Of a DNA stretch of 64,000 bases, positions 24,313 to 37,112 are shown in pieces. The notes under the pieces are model-generated. The model saw only the letters and a program-made list of their open reading frames with translations, did not search any database and was not told where the DNA came from. The position numbers and the translations under genes were made by a program. The DNA comes from Paramecium octaurelia. Its lineage: Eukaryota; Ciliophora; Oligohymenophorea; Peniculida; Parameciidae. The stretch spans positions 298,144-362,143 of the forward strand of contig CAJJDP010000086.1 of assembly GCA_905182995.1 (NCBI GenBank), given 5' to 3'. Position 1 is the first letter of the stretch, and each line of letters begins with the position of its first letter.

Positions 24313-27300
24313 TCAATATTCGTCAACCGTATCTTTGGTATCCAATTAGACCATATATCTAAATTTAACCTTGGTTTCATCGTATACTATATATTCATTG
24401 TGTTATAAATAGTATTAGATTGGATTGCCATCTTTATCTTTCTTTTTAGGATCTGGATAATCTATGCACTATCCAACAGGAACTTTGCATCCATTTGATA
24501 GAATAACGGATTATTTGTAATCAGGTCCTCTTCTTCCACATCCCTTCACGGATTGATATTGTTCTAACGATAAAAATAGCTAGATTACGTGGTAAGTTTT
24601 GAACATTATCTGCTTGGTAAAGCTCTTATGATTTACCAACAGCAACTTCACAAAGTAACATGTATCTATATCTTTGAATTTCTTCTTATTCATCTTTAAC
24701 TACTTATTATTATCTATTCCAATGTCCACCGCTTTAGAATAGACCATTATAGGCATTATAATGTAGGGACCAATCGTCTGTGTAGCCAAAAGACTTTTAG
24801 AACATATCAGCGAAGTAGATTCCCTTTCCAAACATTGATCCTGTGTTGAGAGCCCAAGGTGGTGCAACTAATAGTTAAACTTATAATTTTACCTTTGAGT
24901 CCTTAGGCTAAAATACCCATAAAGTTGGAAATTTTGGAGCCATGCCAAAGTAATAATCTATTATGTTGTTTATTATTTTCAAATCTTTCTGCTTCTCCTC
25001 TTCTCTCAATTGCAAATATGTTAGATATTTTAGGAGTTGCGGATTGATTTATATATTAATCAATCAACTTAAATTCTGGATGTTCTCGAGGGAGAGTAAT
25101 GACTCTCACATTAAGTGCATTGAAACAATACGTGAGTGGATTTAAGGATTATTTTACCAAGTGAGCTCCCATAAGAATCTTTGATGTGATTTCAAAATTG
25201 AGCAAAGTTTCAATTAGCAATAGCTTTTGATTAATTCCTTCAATCGAATCTAGAGGAGGCAGAGGCTCTGTTCTTAACTCAACCATTGGGATTAGTTCAT
25301 AAAACCTACTTGATTTATCAGCTATTTCAGATGATATACTAGATATCTTCTTAATATCCAAGTCTCCCTTCGATCTAAGTTATTTTAGTTCTTCAACACT
25401 GTCAGTTAATTCATTAAGAATAGCTTTAGCTACTTCCAATTATTTTCTATCAAGTCTTTCAATAGGCAAGAAGTCCATATCGACATGGAATTATTGTAAA
25501 TCTTTTTAATATAATTTGACCTGAATGAACTACAAAATGAATCTCTTTATAGTATTATCCAACTTGCATGGTGGATAAGGAGAAGTCTTACTGAAATCGA
25601 AAGGACTCAATAGAGATTTGTAGTTCTTCAGCTTTTTCACATTCATTAACTGATATTTACCAGGTCTTTTAACGAATTCTTCTTCTCCAGTTTTAATCTT
25701 TCTCCAATCATTGCCACCCGTTTTAGTGTAAAAGATCTTATTAAATTCTTTAATTGCTTCTTCAGAATTTTCGAAAGGAGTTTATTAATGTTATCCTCCA
25801 GTTCCTATTCTGCCCCATCTAGTAAATAAGACATAAACATTTCGATTGATTTCATGCAAGACCTACATCTTATAAAACACATTTTCTGAGTATTGCCCAT
25901 TTCCAATATCAACTTTGGTCATCAATAAGGAGTATGGACCTATTTCCTTGTCTACTAAAACTTCAAGTTTTCCAGTTAGAACAGCATATTGATCAACTTA
26001 ATTTTTAAAATCCTACTTTGAATCTTCCAACTATTCTCCATTTAAGTCCAAAAACTTTTAGGCATCAGCCTCTACATCAATTTCCTCTTCTACCCATTAA
26101 GCTTAAGAAATTACACTAGTTGGAAGTCTCGGTTATTTAGACTTAACATTCTTGACAGCTGAGAAATTCTTAAGAATTCCTGCCATAACACCAGAATCCT
26201 AATCAACAGCATAGTCTAAAGCTGTTTTTCCATGGCTATCAATGAGATTCACATCAAAGACCTTTCCTAAGATTTCTAACATCTCAGTATTTTCATAAGA
26301 ACCAAATTCCAAAGGCTAAACAACGTGATGAATAGGTGATCTTTTATTTTGATCTTAAATATGGGCTTCTTTCTTAAATTTAGGATGATTTAGAATGAAA
26401 TTAACTAATTTCAAAGAGTTATTCTTAATTGCAAGGATTAAAGAGGTTTCTCCTTTTTCAGTTTTCTCGTTGATATCACAACCTGCATCAGTAAATTTAG
26501 TGAGAAGGATTTCATCTTCTACGTGATATTCCTAGATTAAATATAACAAAGGAGTAAGTGAATAATCTTTCTTATTAACTTTAAATTTAATATTTAAATT
26601 AACATTACTGCTTGTCCATAATCCCATTTCCACAAAATCTGCAAAAACTTTATAGTTATTTTGCAGTCTTATTGAGAAGGGAGTGTTTTTGTCAGAATTA
26701 AAAGCATTAGGATCACCATTCCTATGCAAGAAATATTTAATCATTTAAAGGAAATCATTTTTGCATGCATAATGTAATGGAGTATTCATTTGATTATCAG
26801 TCGATGCCTTATCGACTCCCCTTCTGGATAATTCTTCTGCAATCAGAATTGCCATATCTTATCCACAATTTCTTCCTTTAATTGCAAATATGTGGAATAG
26901 ATTTTAATGGTTTTGGTTATACTTTTGAACAACTGAATCCTCCTTAACTTTCAAGAGTAAGGTTCTAACTAATTTGAATTGATCTTCCATCATTGCATCT
27001 TCGATGGCTCTTTGAAGATCATATCCATCAGTGATCAATAAGTATGCAACACCTTGCCATCCTTATTTGATTGCTAATTTAAAATATGAATAAGTTCCAG
27101 CAGGGAATTTAGTTGGTTAAGGCAATTAATTTAGTTAATTATTCTATCCAAATGCACTTCTGGTTGCTACTTTTGCTGATGTTTAAATTCTATTACCAAA
27201 GAATAGACCACCACTATTAAATGTGTTGTTATGAGCATCATTTTCGACTGGATTTGATTCTCCTTCATCTTCTGTTTCTATTTCTTCTCCTTTATCTCTT

Positions 27301-30300
27301 CTCTCCTGTCTTAATCGTTTCTCTTCTTGCTTCACCTTTTCTCTGTCAATAACAATTGCATCTCGATTGACATTGGCCTTATTGTCAATAAGCATAGTAC
27401 AGAAATTAGAATGTCCACTGATGAAGGCTAGACCCAAGGGTGTATTCCCATATTTATCAACATCATCTACAACAGCATTCATTTTAATCATATATCTGCC
27501 AGAAATTACACTACCTCTCAAAGCAGCATAATGCAAAGGAGATCTTTTATAAAAGTCTAAGCAATTTACAGAGCAATTTTTATCTGCTAAAATAGAGGAG
27601 ACTGTTTCGAAAGGATCGATTTCAGAGAATTCGTTTTGTTTGTTAATCTTTGTGAAGGCATAGAATATAGGAGTTCTTTATAAAAAGTCAATTGCACTGG
27701 TATCAGCTCCATTCATAATCAAAAGATGTTCCATCTCAAAACTAGCATCTGCTTGAGAATTAGATGAATTGATAGCATGATGCAATGCTGTTCTTTTATA
27801 CTTATCTCTGAAATTTGGATCAGCTTTAAATTTAGTCAAAAATAGTTCAACAATGTTGATATTATTGGCTTTAACCCACTTTTAAAGAGGAACTTCATTA
27901 CTTTTGTTTAAGTTATCAATGCACCCTCCATTTTCTAATAATGTCTCAATAAACCAGTTCAAATCCCCATAGTAGCGTGAGGCTAATATGCTAATGGGAG
28001 TATTGAAGTTTCCATCCTTAACTTTGATATCGATGTGATTTAGGACATATTTTAAGAATGTTTCACTAGTTTCTTATTCTCTGCCACAGATTGCAAATAG
28101 ATTGCATGAGCCAGCAAATAAGTGAATTGGGTGTATATCATTATGAGTAGCTACTTTGAATGAGATGTTGGAAATTCTTTATAATCCCTAAAGAAAAGAA
28201 ACACTATGAAATGATCTAAACAAAAAATGCGCAATAGCGTAGTTACCTTCACTTATGTAAGGATCCTCTTTAACATCTTGTTAAGTTTCATCTGGCTCTC
28301 TAAATTTCTTTCTTTTTATCACAACACTATTGGATTTTGCTCCCATATTAATTAGTTATTGGAACAATTTTAGAACTGTCTCTTGTAATAAAAATGAGGC
28401 TTAGAGCGTTTCTTATTTTAACACATCCACCTATTCTTTTGTTAAATGAACAATAATTGGTTTGTTGTTATAATAAAAAGTTCTTTGATTGAAAACATTT
28501 TCACCAAGTCCACCTGTTGAAGTTAATTATTATTATTATTATTATTATTGTTATAATTAATATTATTATTATTATTACAATAAACCAAATGATGCGCCAA
28601 ATTGATTATTAATTTGACTGCCAAACGGATTACCAAACAAAGATGGTTAAGCCACAAGTGAACCTATATGAGTAGGAGCTGCTGCCATTGGTGTTTTTGC
28701 TGGGATGAAGGCTGGATTTTTAAATGCTTTCTACTTTTTTCTAAGTGGAATTTCTTCTTCATCCTCTTCTTCACTTCTATCTTCATCACTATATTCTTCA
28801 TGTTCTCCTGCTTTACTCTAATCTCTTTCTTAATCAGCTTCTTCATCATGCTTCTTTTCTTCATCTATTTAATCTTTCTCTGGGGGTAATTCAGAAACTT
28901 TCTATTCAAATAACTTAACTTATAGTTGCTGAACCTTCTTAATGTAAATCTTATCATGTTATTGTTCAGCAGACTTAGTGTATTCTGATATCAAATATAA
29001 TAATGGGTTCCAACCATTTTCATCATATTAATTAATGTAGGATTAATCAACTGTTTTAATAACATTCTCTAAAATAGTATTTCCTTTTGGATTCAAAAAT
29101 AACTTGCACTCAATAAGTTTATGTAATATGTTTCTATCTTTGTTATCAACATAATCGAATTTTGGAGTAGCTAATTTCATAATTTATTCTGCTGTTTTGA
29201 AATTCTAACTCATCAATGCTTGTATAAATGGGGTCTATCCATTGACATCTGGCACATTGACATCTGCACCAGCATTGATTAACAATTCAATCAACTCTCC
29301 TAATAGTTTTTCATAATTATTTTTAATATCTCTTTTCTCTGCTTTTGTCATCTCATTCCACTTTTAGTAGTATTGTTTAACATTCTTTCTAGATATCTAC
29401 ACAGCATAATGTAGAGGAGTCTTCTCCTATAAATCTGCTATTTTCACATCAGCATTTTTCTCAAGAATCAGATATTTCATATATTCAAAAGAATCAGCAT
29501 TAAATCGACTCAAACTTGAAGAAATTAATGTTCTTCCCTCATCATCCTTGCAATTCACATCAGTACTAGGATAATTCAAGAGAGTCTTGACTACACCCAA
29601 ATGATTCTTCTATAGAGCCACAGACAATGGTGTCAACTTCCATGAATTAGGCAAATTCTAGTCTGCCCCAGCTTTCATTAATTCTTCAATGCATTCAGGG
29701 AATCCGTAAGCAGCAGCATAATGAAGAGGAGTATTTTTTGATGAATCAGGCATATTGTATTCTGCTCCATAATAAAGAAGAAGTGACAAAATCTTCACGT
29801 TACCATTACGAGCAGCCATCGCACAAGAAGTTCTTCCAAATTTGTCTTTGCTTATCACTTTAGCTCCTGATTCAATCAAGTACTTAACCAAATCATAGTG
29901 CCCATATGCACTTGCAATCATTAATGGAGTCATTCTAAGTGCACCAGGTTAATTAATTAGAGCTCCATGTTATAAGAGTGTTTTGACTGTTTCTAAATGA
30001 CCTCCAAAACAAGCTAAATGGAGTGCGGCATTTCCCTCCTTGTTCTTACCACCAATATTATTAGCAGCTAAAAGTTCGACATTATGTGTTCTTCCGTGTT
30101 AGGCAGCAAGCATAAGGGGAGTATTTTTTTATCGATCTCCTTCTCTGGCATCAATACCATTCTCTAACAAATACTTTAAGCAATCATTTGTTTATGAAAC
30201 AGCAGCGTAATGAACAGGTTTTCTGTGAATTTCATCTAATATATTAAATTCTTATGAAATTTCAATCAATTTTTGTAAACAACCATGATTAGGATTAATG

Positions 30301-32123
30301 GCTGCACAATGAATAGGGGTTATCAAATACATTCCAATTGTCTTTTTGGTTGCAGATGCTTTCTTGATATTGCCAATACGACTAGCACTTGTATGATTTA
30401 AGACATCGACATGTACTTAATTATATCCATACATATGGCCTTTCTCCATAGCTTATGAAACTAAATAACCAGCAGTTCTCCAATTACCACATCTTACAGC
30501 CATTGCAATCAATTCGTAATACGAGTGCTCATCACCTAATTATGCTATCATTAAACCAAAGAGTTCAGGATCAGTTTCAATTTTCATCAATCTTTCAATC
30601 TAGTAACGACCGAGACAATCTTCTTGATTTAAATCATAAACAAATGCATTGTTGCCCTCCCTTCCTCCTCTACTCATAGCAACTTTTCTGGTTCTAACTC
30701 CATAGGCATATTTGTCATTATAACCTGTATTTACTTCTTTTAAGGAGCATCTTGGAGTAACTCCTAATTTGATTTTACCGATAGATTTAATAAATTACAA
30801 GAGCATAGCTTTATCTTATCTTTAGAAGATCAATTCTAAAGCATTTATTTCATTTTCAGGTCCCCATCTTGTAAAAAGACTGCTTATCTTCAAAGAATTG
30901 GCAAATATATCTTCTAGTAATTTTTTATTGCCTGTTCTGGCAGCTCTAATTAATTCTTTATTGTTCATAATAACACTAGTGTAATCATGGAATTTTGAAC
31001 TTGGTCCTTCATATTGGTCACTTATATTTCTCAAATCTCTGTAATTAGGATTTACTTTTCCTCTTATAAATTTTCCTGGTTAATTAGGTTAAGATTTGGA
31101 TTTCCTAGTAGTACTGCCTTTACCTCCTTTCTTTCGTTTACTATCAACAGAAAAAGATTAGGATAGAGATTAGGAGACTGATTATTCTTCTTCATCTTCT
31201 TCTTCATCCTCTTCCTCTTATTGTGTTTATGCTCTTCCTCTTTTTCTAGTGTCTTTTAATATAAGTGAAGCATCTTAAGCTTTTTATGATTATTTTGGAG
31301 CAGGTGTATTTTTAACTTATTTTTTTTTAATTACATTCTTAACTTCTGGTTCTTCTTCCTCTTCATCTTCCTACTCACTTTCTTGACTCTCTTCCTACTT
31401 TTTCTTTTTGGTGATTTTTTGTTTTTAATTTTAAACTACTTTTTAGTTTTAATTATTTTCTGCTTTGGTTTTAGTTGATTTTTAAACAGATCCTTTTTTA
31501 GATGGTTTGATTACTACTTCCTCCTCCTCTTCATCTTCATTCTCCTCATCATCCTCTTAATCACTTTCTTCCACTTTTTATTACTTTTGTTTCTTGCCTT
31601 TCAAAACCTTTTTTTCAGGTTAAGTTTCTACTTGTTGCTTTTAACCCTTTTTGATTGTGTATTTTTTTGGTGGTTCCTCTTCCTCATCCTCGCTTTCAGA
31701 GCTGACTTATTTTTTTTATTGTTTTGTATTGGCGGGAAGCTATTTCATACTTTTTGCTATTTCTTAGAGTGTGTCTTGTGGAAAAGTGAAAAAAGTAACA
31801 GCTGTCTTGCTTCTTGGATTTGGTTTTGTAGAATTTACTTCTACATCATCAACTACTTTACTACAATAAATATTATATCATTACGTGCGCTCTTTTACAG
31901 GTAACAAAAGTTCTTCAGCCTCCTTATAAACTACTTTGCCATCCTTCAACTTTTCTTATTGCTCAAGTTTAACTACTCTTAATTGAGATCTATGATCATT
32001 GGTTTTCATATCTTCAACCACTTTATACAAAAGAGGCTTGCCTTTTTCGCTCTGTCCCAATATTTAATCTTTTTTGTATTGATATGCATATTGGGGTTCT
32101 GGTTTCTACCCGCGAGTTTTCAT
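24313..32123 (-). CDS. Giant ankyrin-WGR-PARP protein
   Basis: A 2578-residue poly(ADP-ribose) polymerase homologue. The N-terminus is basic/acidic low complexity with KKK and EEE runs. A long array of ankyrin repeats fills about 26.2-30.9 kb (TPLHYAAAYG, TPLMLAAQHGR types), interrupted by an acidic segment and a poly-Gln tract encoded by TAA codons. Then come a WGR domain (FTRWGRIGTGG), the PARP regulatory helices (EISSEIADKSSRFYELIP type) and the catalytic domain with LLWHGS, KGIYFAD and NEYIVYD, so the H-Y-E triad is intact. Three introns: 31861-31884, 24868-24892, 24564-24588. The exons sum to 2579 codons. Likely nuclear; ankyrins presumably choose partners. Confidence 0.9.
28510..28580 (-). 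repeat. Poly-Gln microsatellite in the PARP gene
   Basis: A TTA-rich run on the plus strand is a run of TAA codons on the minus strand, in frame with the PARP gene. It encodes two Gln tracts split by Tyr-Gln-Leu. Under the standard code it would be a wall of stops. Confidence 0.85.
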
Positions 32124-32221
32124 TTTATTTATGTAAATGAATTTAAATTAAATTTGATAAAATTATGATATTTGTTTTGCTAAAAGCAATAATTAAATAA
32201 ATAATAAATAAATTAAAAACT

Positions 32222-33287
32222 TCAATTAATCTTTTCCAAACTTATACATTCTATCTAACTTCTCAATTCTCTCACATCCTCTTACACATTATCGAAATTT
32301 GGATGATGATGTGCATACTCAAAATTAATTGGACTATAGTCCATCAATATTCTTCTCTAATGAAAAGGAGAAATGTCTTGCGAATGAATCCCTTCAAATT
32401 ACTTTGAATCAAAAGAATCTAATCCTTAAATTAAATTAATTGATGGTTGAATTCTGTGCGATGGTGTACGATTTTGAATGTTCATAAATGAATCGTTTCT
32501 TATTGAATCGTTCTTTGTATTGTCATGTTCCTCTTTGATTGATTAAATAGTCTCCAAAGGCTGATAAATAGGAATTGGCTGAGGAATATTGGGTTATTCG
32601 GAAAACGAAGAATTCCCATCATCATCATCATCGTCCGATTTCTCCTCCAACATGTGCACCCTCTTAATAAACGAATAAAATCTATTCTTCACTTGGTTTT
32701 CCTAAGTTTAAATACAATAATACAGGTCTTCTATCCAACATCTTTGCAATCTCACTCCATTTTGGACCATAAATTCGATACTATTCTAAAATTATTTTAT
32801 CCTCCTAGGGAGTAAACTTTTAATGGTTGATCTCGGGATCCAAATTATTTAAAAACCTCTCTCTAATCTACTTACTTGATCTGCCTTCCATAAATCCTTC
32901 TATAACTTTCCAATTTCGACCATATTATTGAACAAACAGAATCACTCGCTTGTCCTCTTCATCACTCCACTGCTTACGTAATTTGGTCTATAAATATATA
33001 AACTTTAAAATCCAACCTTATTTGGATTTATACGCTTCCATCTTTGTTAACATTGACTTAAGTTTCTTCCAGGAATTTCCCCAGCGATTAAACCCCAATT
33101 TCCATTGAATTTAGAGTGTAATTCAATCAAAAGTGCATCCTCATTTGGTTTCCAAAATTTTCCATACCTTCTTTCTGAAGAACTTGAATCTGAATCCTTG
33201 CTGTGTTTCCTAATTTGCTTGTTTACGGTAGGTGACCTAATTATGAGAATTATATCAATACTTGGAGTTTACCCTTTGTCTACTCAT
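32222..33287 (-). CDS. Three-repeat Myb DNA-binding protein
   Basis: A 329-residue protein with three Myb/SANT repeats like animal c-Myb and Cdc5-like proteins. R1 is EDALLIELHSKFNGNWGLIA with NLSQCQQRW, R2 contains EEDKRVILFVQQYGRNW, and R3 contains EDKIILEQYRIYGPKWSEIA ending ENQVKNRFYS. A Ser- and Asp-rich C-terminal region follows. Introns are 33237-33261, 32988-33016 and 32702-32723; the third splits R3. A likely nuclear transcription factor; targets are unknown. Confidence 0.85.
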
Positions 33288-33864
33288 TTTTATTATTTAT
33301 ATAAATAACCCTCAACAAAAATGAATTTTGAATTAAATCTTAATATGTAACATTTCTCAGAATAATTATGAAAAATTAATCATATAAATTCGCCAAATTG
33401 GCAAGAATAACTTATTAGACATCCAATATGTATAATTATATGTATTATGCCAATCAATTTTATCCGATAAACGCGTAATTAAATTCTGTACTGGGTTTTT
33501 GCACTCTAAAATTTGTCAATAATGTAAACCCAAGTCTAGAGTGTAAAAAATAGTGGTTGTTTAAATTGGGAATAACAGAACAATGTCTATATCATTTATT
33601 ATCTATCACCCAATAATTTCAGTAAGGAACATATGATATAAGTGTAAACAATATTATAATATGATTCTATTGCGAATAATTGATTTTAGAATTTGTCTGA
33701 ACAATGTTTTTATTTCAAGAAATCTTTTTTCAATTGAATGAATTTATATAGCTAATGTAAGTTAATTATATTTGAGTGAATCGCAAAAATAAATATAATA
33801 ACAAGGAGAAATTATATTCTTGTTTTCAAATAAAATGAATTACTAAAATACAAAATAAAAATCA
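33288..33864. other. Intergenic stretch with overlapping inverted repeats
   Basis: No ORF. At 33496-33508 and 33537-33549 lie the arms of a 13-bp stem with one G-U pair. Within it TGGGTTT (33492-33498) and AAACCCA (33526-33532) can pair in an alternative way. This could be a structured RNA or a transcription signal. Confidence 0.35.
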
Positions 33865-35550
33865 TCAAATTCTAATAGCTTATTCTTTTTTTCTCTGTGT
33901 TGCTCCATTTGTTAAGAAATTGAAGACATTTTTACATGAACATCGGACGAATCGATCTCTTTTTTAAGAGGGTGATTCAACTTCAATTAATGAACTGTTA
34001 TTTGAATTGCCCATGTCTGATCTCATAGTAACAGATTAATTTTGAATTGCAAATCTCTCAAAAGTAGTCTGACCAAGAAATATGTTTTAGATCTAAGTCA
34101 AAAGAAGAAGTGTGATTCCTGATGCAAATATAATTTCGATTAGAATATTGATAGATAAGACAGCCCAAAATATTAAGGGTTCATCAAATATCTCTAATTC
34201 ATTCTAATTCCCAACCAAACATTGGGATATAGTTTTGAAAAGAGCATAAATAAGCGATGCTAACAATGAAATTAAAAAGGAAATGAAAATCAAATGATTT
34301 TGTGCTCCAACCTAGTGAATATATATGGATGTTACGCAATTATTAATCCAAGGGCAGTGATGGTCATAAACCAAAACACATCGTTGACAAATGTCGCAAT
34401 GCTTACTTCTTGGTAATTTCACGACATTACAAATTGGACATATGTCTTGGTGATTAAAGGCTGTTATTAACGTATAGAGTGGTTCTTTTCTTCTAATTTG
34501 ATAGCCAGGATTAGAACAAACAATTAAAATAAAAAAGAGTAAAGTAATTCCAAAGAAAATGTAATCTGGGACTATTGGTATGAAATCATCGACCATATAC
34601 AATAAATAAGATACCAAAAGAAAAATCATGAATCCACCAAATCTCATTAATTCTAATCCATTTTTCCTTACTCTCTTTAGACCTTATTTCAGATTAAAAT
34701 ATGAGATGAGGAAACTACGTTTTTTTGTAAGGAGATTATATATGTTTTTAAAATCATTCTCCTGAGCAATATCAGCAGGAGTTTTATTACCTTACCCTTT
34801 TATTTTCCTATCAGCCCCATAAATTAACAATTTCTTAACTAATTTAGTATTTCCACTTTAAACAGCCAAATGTAAGGGTGTGTATTGATGAGAGTCTAGA
34901 GAGTTTAGTGGATAATATGGTTTTTTTTATTCTATTAATGGTAGCAAGTAATTAGCAGAGCTCTCCTAACCATAATAGCATGCCCAATGCAAGGCAGTGC
35001 CTCCATTTAGATCGGAATCAATTAATTTAATTCCATTAGCAAGGGCAAATACAATGCTAATGGGTTGATCTCCTTAGGCACCAATATGCATAATATTTAA
35101 ACCTTATTTATTTGTAGCTTTTAAAATGGCTCCTTTTAATTTTAAAAGAGTCAAAATCTGTAGATTTCCTCGATAAGCAGCAAAATGCAATGGAGTATAC
35201 TTATCAATTGTGGCAGAATTGATAAAATTCTCCATATTTAATGAGTTGTTCTCTCTTCTTTCTTAATGGTTTATTATTATTTCACACATCTGATAACTAT
35301 TATTGAAACACGCATAATGTAGAACAGTAAATCCTTTGCTATTCTAGATAGCTGATAGATCAAGTGGTCTTGATGTTAACAAATTGGAAAATTGTTCCAA
35401 GTCATTTGATTAAGCCAAACAAAGCAAACGAATTTCTGGTGAACTATGATCAATGGGTTATTATATATGAGATCCAATCATTGGATTAGCTGGAAAGAGA
35501 TTATTATCTTCTTCAACTTATATTGTAGAAATGGATGAACTTAATTGCAT
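33865..35550 (-). CDS. Ankyrin-repeat DHHC palmitoyltransferase
   Basis: A 553-residue membrane S-acyltransferase of the ZDHHC13/17 (HIP14/Akr1) type. The first half carries ankyrin repeats (TPLHFAAYRG, TALHWACYYG, TPLHLAVQSG). Two membrane spans follow, then the Cys-rich domain CPICNVVKLPRSKHCDIC leading to DHHCPWINNCV, which is split by a 24-nt intron (34312-34335), then two further spans and the TTxE-like motif QTTFERF. The catalytic Cys of DHHC is present. Such enzymes sit on Golgi or endosomal membranes and select clients through the ankyrins. Confidence 0.9.
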
Positions 35551-35575
35551 AATTTATTAATATACTAAATATATG

Positions 35576-36164
35576 TCACTTCTTCTTGCCTTTTTTTCCT
35601 CCAGCAGCTCCTTTATCGGCAGCACCACCAGCTGGGGCATTAGCAGCGGCGGCAGCAGCTTTGGCAGCTTGTTATTTTTTGATTGCTTCTAAGTTGGCTT
35701 TAATCTTAGATATAAAATTTAACAATTACTGTTGCCTCATCCATTCTAAAGGTTTGATGGCAAGTTCCACAATAATGTCTGTCGAAATGTTTAGCCATGT
35801 ACACGCCTTAAGGACATTAAGGACATTATTTATGTGATCTTTAAACTACTCCTTTGTTGTCAACATTGTACAATTTAAGAGTAGCCAACTTAACCTTTCG
35901 GTGTCTGTGCTTCTTCTTCTTGGGCTTTGCGAAATTCTTCTTCTTCTTCTTCTTTTTCTTTCCTCCTTCAGCATCGACTGTGACATAATAGATTCTCTCT
36001 CCAGCCAAAATTGATGATGCACTCACTAATTCACCACATTAAACCAATTGAACTTCACATGCCAATTCGGAGTTCAAAATATTCATTAATTAACTCGCAG
36101 TACTCTAGTCTGCTAAGTTGTATGTTTTCACCTCTCCATTAAGGTGACCCACCTAGATAATCAT
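35576..36164 (-). CDS. RPS27A: Ubiquitin-like-ribosomal protein S27a fusion
   Basis: A 187-residue fusion. Residues 1-70 are ubiquitin-like but highly diverged (MIIQVGHLNGEVKTYNL, ACEVQLVQCGELV), ending in VDAEGG. A Lys-rich segment follows, then eS31 with the zinc-ribbon cysteines (KQCPQCPQG, HYCGTCHQTF). An Ala/Gly/Lys tail follows a 25-nt intron (35705-35729). The GG before the Lys run matches the cleavage point of ordinary ubiquitin fusions. Its stop is 25 bp from the DHHC start. Confidence 0.85.
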
Positions 36165-36625
36165 AATACTTTTTAAAAAAAAAGATTTAATTTAAATCTC
36201 AAATTAACATAACCATGTTATATATTATTAATCCACACTACAATCCTATCTAGCTTCTTTTCATATTTACTTTATAGCATCCCAATTCCATTTATTCTGT
36301 GTCTCATATAGATATATAAACACAAAAGCAGTATGATAATTTAACTAAGTGTTAAACATTAATTTTTACATTTCTTTATATATATAATGAATCGAATTCA
36401 TCTTAGAATTCTGTATAGTTTAATGATTACCTAATAACTAAGATTGATTAGTTTAGAATAACATCTGATTCTTCATTTGTTTCATAAACTCATCTATCTA
36501 TTTAGATTACAAAAATTGAAGGATTGTTGATCTAATTATAGAACTTCTATTTATTATGTTGTTTATATTTAAATAACATGTAATATCTCAAATGATAATG
36601 ATTCAAACTTTGAATGGTTTAGAAA
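36165..36625. other. AT-rich intergenic stretch
   Basis: Upstream of the S27a gene. No ORF or RNA gene was recognised beyond the continuation noted for the next gene. Confidence 0.4.
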
Positions 36626-36745
36626 TCAAGTTGAGAACTTTTAATAAAGATATTTTTATTTGAGAAGCAAAAAGGAACTATTTGATTAATCTTATTATGT
36701 TAATTCATTTTGGTAATTTTCTAGATTCTCTAGTTAATAGCCATC

Positions 36746-37081
36746 TCAAATTTCAAATGCCTCGTCTGATAGATTTATGTTCTCACAAAATGAGTCATGA
36801 AAAGAGAATTTGATCTCATTGAATAGGAGAGGAGAATACTAATCTTCGTTTATTTGATCATCTGAATAGAATTGCATTTGAATCTAAGGTTCTATGGATT
36901 AATCAGGCTAAATTTGACTCCTTTAAGGGTTTCTTTCTTTTTCATTCTGCAATCTATTTGGTACATGAGTTTTCTTAACTAGCTTTTTTTGAATGGGTAT
37001 CAATTTCTTCTTTTATGTCAATTATAAGGCATCTTGCTATTAGCGATAATTCTTTAGTAAAACAAAGGGTTCTGAAAGCAT
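36746..37081 (-). CDS. Small Gln-rich protein with possible TGA readthrough
   Basis: A 111-residue ORF from ATG 37081 to TGA 36746, basic at first (TQKKKLIPIQKKLVKK) and acidic later (NINLSDEAFEI). The same frame continues after the TGA for about 40 coding-like codons (DGYQLENLENYQNELTQQ) to a second TGA at 36626. A 42-nt GT-AG intron would remove the first TGA but is unusually long. No family is recognised. The start is 31 bp from the divergent TTLL gene. Confidence 0.5.
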
Positions 37082-37112
37082 TATTATTATTTTAATAACT
37101 GTATATAAAAAA

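Noticed and set aside
28500..28600. Simple AT microsatellite breaking the PARP gene into two
   Set aside because: On the minus strand it is an in-frame run of TAA (Gln) codons and the frame is continuous through it.
31587..32168. Plus-strand hydrophobic ORFs (Phe/Leu-rich)
   Set aside because: They are shadows of the Lys/Glu-rich N-terminus of the PARP gene on the other strand.
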